Source: an uncultured Actinomycetes bacterium
GTDB lineage: Bacteria > Actinomycetota > Thermoleophilia > Miltoncostaeales > Miltoncostaeaceae
Length of the DNA stretch: 7,890 nucleotides
NCBI GenBank assembly: GCA_937862675.1
Contig: CALMEC010000481.1
Location: 1 to 7,890 of the forward strand
Direction of reading: 5' to 3'
The position numbers and the translations under genes are program-made. The first letter of the stretch is position 1. Each line of letters starts with the position of its first letter. Shown here in pieces: positions 5,743 through 7,890 of the stretch. The notes below the pieces were generated by a model, which saw only the letters and a list, made by a program, of their open reading frames with translations, did no database searches and had not been told where the DNA came from.

Positions 5743-6690
5743 GTGCCCGTGTCGACCGACGCCACGCAACTGTCACTGTCCCTTCCCGTCACGCAACCCG
5801 GCCGGCGGGGCCTGCCCAGCTTGGCCGATCGGCTCTGCGACTTCCTCGTGCGCTGGGGGCGGCCGATGGGGATCGGGGACGTGGTGTCCGAGATCCTGCA
5901 GGTGCGGGGATGCCCGCCGGCGCTGGAGCGCACCCTCGTGGCCGACATCGTCGACGGCGATCCGCGACTCGTGTGGTGCGGGCGCGCCCATGTCGGCCTG
6001 ACCCCGTCCCGCTGGTCCGCGGCCCGGATCGACGAGGTCGCCTATTGCATCGTGGACCTCGAGACGACGGGGGGTGTGCCGGGACGGTCGAAGATCACCG
6101 AGATCGGTGCCGTGCGCCTGCACGCGGGCCGGATCGTCGACCGGTTCTCGACCCTCATCGACCCCCGCCACGAGATCCCGCTCGTGATCCAGAAGATCAC
6201 GGGGATCGAACCGTCCATGCTCGTGGGACAGCCCACGATCGACGAGACCATCGACGCGTTCGCGACGTTCGTCGGCGACGACGTCATGGTCGCCCACAAC
6301 GCCGCGTTCGATCTGTCGTTCCTCAACTATGAGCGCTACCGGGTCTCCGGACGCTACTTCACCCAGCCGTGGCTCGACACGCTCGTGCTGGCGCGCCGTC
6401 TGCTGCATCAGCGGGTGGAGCGCTTCAACCTCCGGGCGCTCGCGGAGTGGGCGGGATCGCCCGTCACCCCGGTGCACCGTGCCCTCGCGGACGCGGAGGC
6501 CACGGCCGCGGTCCTGGTCCGGCTCCTGGACCTCCTCGTCGAGACCGGGGTCACCTCGCTGGAACGTGCCCTCGAGATCGGACGCGGCGGCGGTGTCAGC
6601 GGCCGGGCCGGGGACGCCGGGAACGACCCGCTGCGGTCCGCGCGCCGTCCCCCGTCGGCACCGGCCGCCGGCGAGGCGGCTCCGGCATGA
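5743..6690 (+). CDS. DnaQ-like DEDDh 3'-5' exonuclease with N-terminal winged-helix-like region
   Basis: This 315-residue cytoplasmic protein has a 3'-5' exonuclease domain at about 98-265 of the DNA polymerase III epsilon type. Exo I is VDLETTG with Asp105 and Glu107, Exo II is VAHNAAFDLSFL with Asp190, and Exo III is HRALADAE with His245 and Asp250. All five DEDDh residues are present, so it should hydrolyse DNA or RNA 3' ends with two metal ions. Residues 26-92 (LADRLCDFLVRWGRPMGIGDVVSEIL onward in pattern, ending RLVWCGRAHVGL) look like a winged helix, possibly for nucleic-acid binding. The last 35 residues are Gly/Ala/Pro-rich and disordered. It is not clearly the replicative proofreading subunit; a repair or RNA-trimming role is equally possible. 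GTG at 5743 or GTG at 5749 could be the start. mutY follows closely. Confidence 0.9.
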   Translation: MPVSTDATQLSLSLPVTQPGRRGLPSLADRLCDFLVRWGRPMGIGDVVSEILQVRGCPPALERTLVADIVDGDPRLVWCGRAHVGLTPSRWSAARIDEVAYCIVDLETTGGVPGRSKITEIGAVRLHAGRIVDRFSTLIDPRHEIPLVIQKITGIEPSMLVGQPTIDETIDAFATFVGDDVMVAHNAAFDLSFLNYERYRVSGRYFTQPWLDTLVLARRLLHQRVERFNLRALAEWAGSPVTPVHRALADAEATAAVLVRLLDLLVETGVTSLERALEIGRGGGVSGRAGDAGNDPLRSARRPPSAPAAGEAAPA

Positions 6691-6734
6691 CGGCACCCGC
6701 TCGGACGCTTCTCCGCGGGGCCGTCACGGGGTGA
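6687..6734 (+). CDS. 15-residue ORF bridging exonuclease and mutY, possible coupling peptide
   Basis: An ATG overlaps the exonuclease stop codon as ATGA (6687-6690) and opens 15 codons (MTAPARTLLRGAVTG) that end with TGA at 6732-6734, seven bases before the mutY ATG. A purine-rich GGCGAGG precedes it. The placement would let ribosomes pass from the exonuclease to mutY. The peptide has no recognisable function and the arrangement could be chance. Confidence 0.25.
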   Translation: MTAPARTLLRGAVTG

Positions 6735-6741
6735 GCGCGTG

Positions 6742-7539
6742 ATGGCGCCGGACGCCCCGTCCGCGCCCGCCGGCCGGCCGGCGGTGGACGCGCTCATCGC
6801 CTGGTTCGGACGTGAGGGCGCCGATCTGCCCTGGAGGCGGACCCGCGACCGGTACGCGGTCCTTGTCTCGGAGACGATGCTGCAGGCCACCCCGGTCCGC
6901 CGTGTGGTGTCGTATTTCACGCGATGGATGGAGCGGTGGCCGACGCCGGAGGCGCTGGCGGACGCGGCCCTGGGCGACGTGCTCGCGGCCTGGCACGGGC
7001 TGGGCTATCCGCGGCGCGCGCGCAACCTCCACGCGGCCGCCTCCGCCATCGCCCGGACCGGCTGGCCGGACGATCTGACAGCCCTGCCCGGAGTCGGCCC
7101 GTACACCGCGGCGGCCGTCGCGTGCTTCGCGGACGAGCGGGCCGTGATCCCCGTCGACACCAACGTCCGCCGCGTCCTGGCGCGTCGCTTCCCCGACGGA
7201 TGGCCGGGAACACCGGACGGTGAGGCATGGGCGGTCGGGCAGGCGCTCATGGACTTCGGTCGTGAGATCTGCTCGGCGCGAGCCCCGGCTTGTGACGCCC
7301 CGTGTCCGCTGCGCGAGGGTTGTCCCGCCGCCGACGCGGGGACGGTGGCCGAGGTCACGCCGAAGCGGCGCCCGCAGGGGCGCTATGAGGGATCGCTGCG
7401 ACAGCGGCGCGGACGGCTTCTGGGCGAGATCGCCGAGCGTGGGCGCGTGCCCCTCGACGCCGACCCGGATGCGGCCGCCACACTCATCGCCGACGGACTG
7501 GTCCGGGCGGGCCGGCGGTATCTGCTGCCCATGCCATGA
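6742..7539 (+). CDS. mutY: A/G-specific adenine DNA glycosylase MutY, NUDIX-less type
   Basis: MutY removes adenine mispaired with 8-oxoguanine or guanine, starting base-excision repair. In this 265-residue protein the catalytic Glu44 is in SETMLQAT, the helix-hairpin-helix is LPGVGPYTAAAVA (115-127), the catalytic Asp139 is in VDTNVRRVLAR, and GLGYPRRARNL is at 87-97. Four cysteines (177, 184, 188, 194) would hold the 4Fe-4S cluster. Their spacing is C-x6-C-x3-C-x5-C, one residue longer than the usual x6-x2-x5. There is no C-terminal NUDIX-like domain, as in many actinobacterial MutY. The tail RYEGSLRQRRGRLLGEI onward resembles a small winged helix. I chose the ATG at 6742, six bases after GGGGTGAG (6728-6735); an adjacent GTG at 6739 would add one residue. 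It is probably in an operon with the exonuclease. Confidence 0.93.
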   Translation: MAPDAPSAPAGRPAVDALIAWFGREGADLPWRRTRDRYAVLVSETMLQATPVRRVVSYFTRWMERWPTPEALADAALGDVLAAWHGLGYPRRARNLHAAASAIARTGWPDDLTALPGVGPYTAAAVACFADERAVIPVDTNVRRVLARRFPDGWPGTPDGEAWAVGQALMDFGREICSARAPACDAPCPLREGCPAADAGTVAEVTPKRRPQGRYEGSLRQRRGRLLGEIAERGRVPLDADPDAAATLIADGLVRAGRRYLLPMP

Positions 7540-7553
7540 GCCGACGGGAACGG

Positions 7554-7559
7554 TAGAAT
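7554..7559 (+). promoter_or_regulatory. -10 element TAGAAT for the small charged-protein gene
   Basis: TAGAAT is a good match to the sigma-70-type -10 consensus and stands out in this GC-rich sequence, 14 bases after the mutY stop and 24 bases before the next ATG. The -35 would fall over the mutY stop codon, where no good hexamer is visible. It implies that the small gene is transcribed separately from mutY. Confidence 0.6.
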
Positions 7560-7583
7560 CGTCGTTCCCCCACGGAGGTCCAC

Positions 7584-7763
7584 ATGGCAAAGTCAAAGCG
7601 GGAACGCCGAAGCAGCATCCGTCACATGGCGGAGACGGATGACACCTCACGCCTCTTCGAGGCGTTGGAGCGCGCCGAGCGAGAGTCACCGACGTCGCAT
7701 GCTTCGGAGAAGACGGAGTCCGAGGACCTCGACGAGGACCACGAAGAGGCCCCTTCCCGCTGA
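7584..7763 (+). CDS. 59-residue highly charged small protein, unknown function
   Basis: This small gene has its own -10 box (TAGAAT, 7554-7559) and a strong GGAGG at 7574-7578 with a 5-base spacer to ATG, so I regard it as real. The protein opens with a basic stretch (MAKSKRERRSSIRH, 1-14), has a short predicted amphipathic helix (SRLFEALERAERE, 22-34), and ends in an acidic tail (ESEDLDEDHEEA, 45-56). It has no signal peptide, membrane segment or cysteine. A basic head with an acidic tail is seen in small nucleic-acid-associated actinobacterial proteins, but I do not recognise the family. Its codons end in A or T more often than those of its neighbours. Hairpins follow at once. Confidence 0.8.
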   Translation: MAKSKRERRSSIRHMAETDDTSRLFEALERAERESPTSHASEKTESEDLDEDHEEAPSR

Positions 7764-7780
7764 CGCGCCCCGGCGGCGCG
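7764..7780 (+). terminator. Terminator hairpin right after the small gene
   Basis: CGCGCC (7764-7769) pairs perfectly with GGCGCG (7775-7780) across a CCGGC loop, starting at the base after the stop codon. No U tract follows. Confidence 0.55.
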
Positions 7781-7788
7781 GGCTTCGA

Positions 7789-7823
7789 GGCGGGCCGATC
7801 CCGCCGATCGGGTCGCCGACCCG
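7789..7823. repeat. Two further GC hairpins in tandem
   Basis: GGCGGG (7789-7794) pairs with CCCGCC (7800-7805) across CCGAT. CGGGTC (7809-7814) pairs with GACCCG (7818-7823) across GCC. Both stems are perfect 6-bp pairings, spaced three bases apart. They may extend the terminator at 7764-7780 or belong to the leader of a gene beyond the window. Confidence 0.45.
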
Positions 7824-7847
7824 GCAGAGCATCCCGAGGGGACACTT

Positions 7848-7878
7848 CCGGGAGGGCATCACCCTGCCCGCGTCCCGG
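7848..7878. repeat. Extended hairpin near the window end
   Basis: CCGGGA (7848-7853) pairs with TCCCGG (7873-7878). The stem continues as GGGCA/TGCCC (7854-7858 with 7865-7869), with a 3-base bulge (GCG) and a 6-base loop. It is the longest stem in the 127-base tail that has no gene. It could be a terminator for a convergent gene, or a leader structure. Confidence 0.5.
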
Positions 7879-7890
7879 AGGGGTACCGGC

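Noticed and set aside
5685..5948. Longer start for the SpoIID protein (595 residues)
   Set aside because: The extension is Arg/Ser-rich without domain character, overlaps the start of the exonuclease gene, and lies before a good ribosome site and membrane anchor at 5684.
6742..7539. Endonuclease III (Nth) instead of MutY
   Set aside because: The Asp motif lacks the preceding lysine of Nth (LPGVGPYTAAAV rather than LPGVGRKTA), and the MLQAT segment and tail fit actinobacterial MutY.
6724..7845. 373-codon minus-strand open frame
   Set aside because: It is antisense to mutY and the small gene. Its Arg/Pro/Gly composition is typical of GC-rich shadows and it has no recognisable domain.

Overview
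The window is very GC-rich (about 70% by eye). It has Actinomycetota-style codon use, frequent GTG starts, GGAGG-like ribosome sites, a MutY without a NUDIX domain, and SpoIID/LytB, GerMN and Ig-like repeat proteins. This points to a high-GC actinobacterium. Class Thermoleophilia (Solirubrobacterales/Patulibacter-like) is my best guess, but no phylogenetic marker proves it. I see no mobile element, CRISPR array, tRNA or rRNA.

Layout from left to right: (a) 67-363, the out-of-frame C-terminal remnant of a secreted Ig-like repeat protein, then a hairpin terminator. (b) A minus-strand short-chain dehydrogenase (480-1169). (c) A 335-base divergent intergenic region with strong palindromes. (d) A 130-residue plus-strand protein resembling a bacterial PH fold (1505-1897), convergent with a minus-strand VOC/glyoxalase-fold gene (1979-2332). 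(e) A cell-wall block: a GerMN lipoprotein (2533-3141) tightly coupled to an N-acetylmuramoyl-L-alanine amidase with a C-terminal SPOR domain (3145-4106), convergent with a SpoIID/LytB protein that carries a C-terminal LytR_C-like domain (4161-5684, minus). The amidase gene is broken by a frameshift plus an apparent short internal deletion. (f) A DNA-repair pair on the plus strand: a DnaQ-like DEDDh exonuclease with an N-terminal winged-helix-like region (5743-6690), then mutY (6742-7539). (g) A 59-residue highly charged protein with its own -10 box and ribosome site (7584-7763), followed by four GC-rich hairpins up to the window end.

How the genes may work together: the amidase/SPOR, SpoIID and GerMN proteins could form one peptidoglycan-remodelling set. 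Amidases remove stem peptides, SPOR domains bind the resulting denuded glycan, and SpoIID enzymes cut denuded glycan. This would resemble the sporulation engulfment machinery, in a lineage where I see no sporulation genes. The exonuclease and mutY are probably co-transcribed; a 15-codon ORF bridges them and may couple their translation.

The most notable points are the amidase lesion, the SpoIID-LytR_C fusion, an unusual iron-sulfur cysteine spacing in MutY, the small charged gene, and long GC stems without a U tract at every convergent junction.
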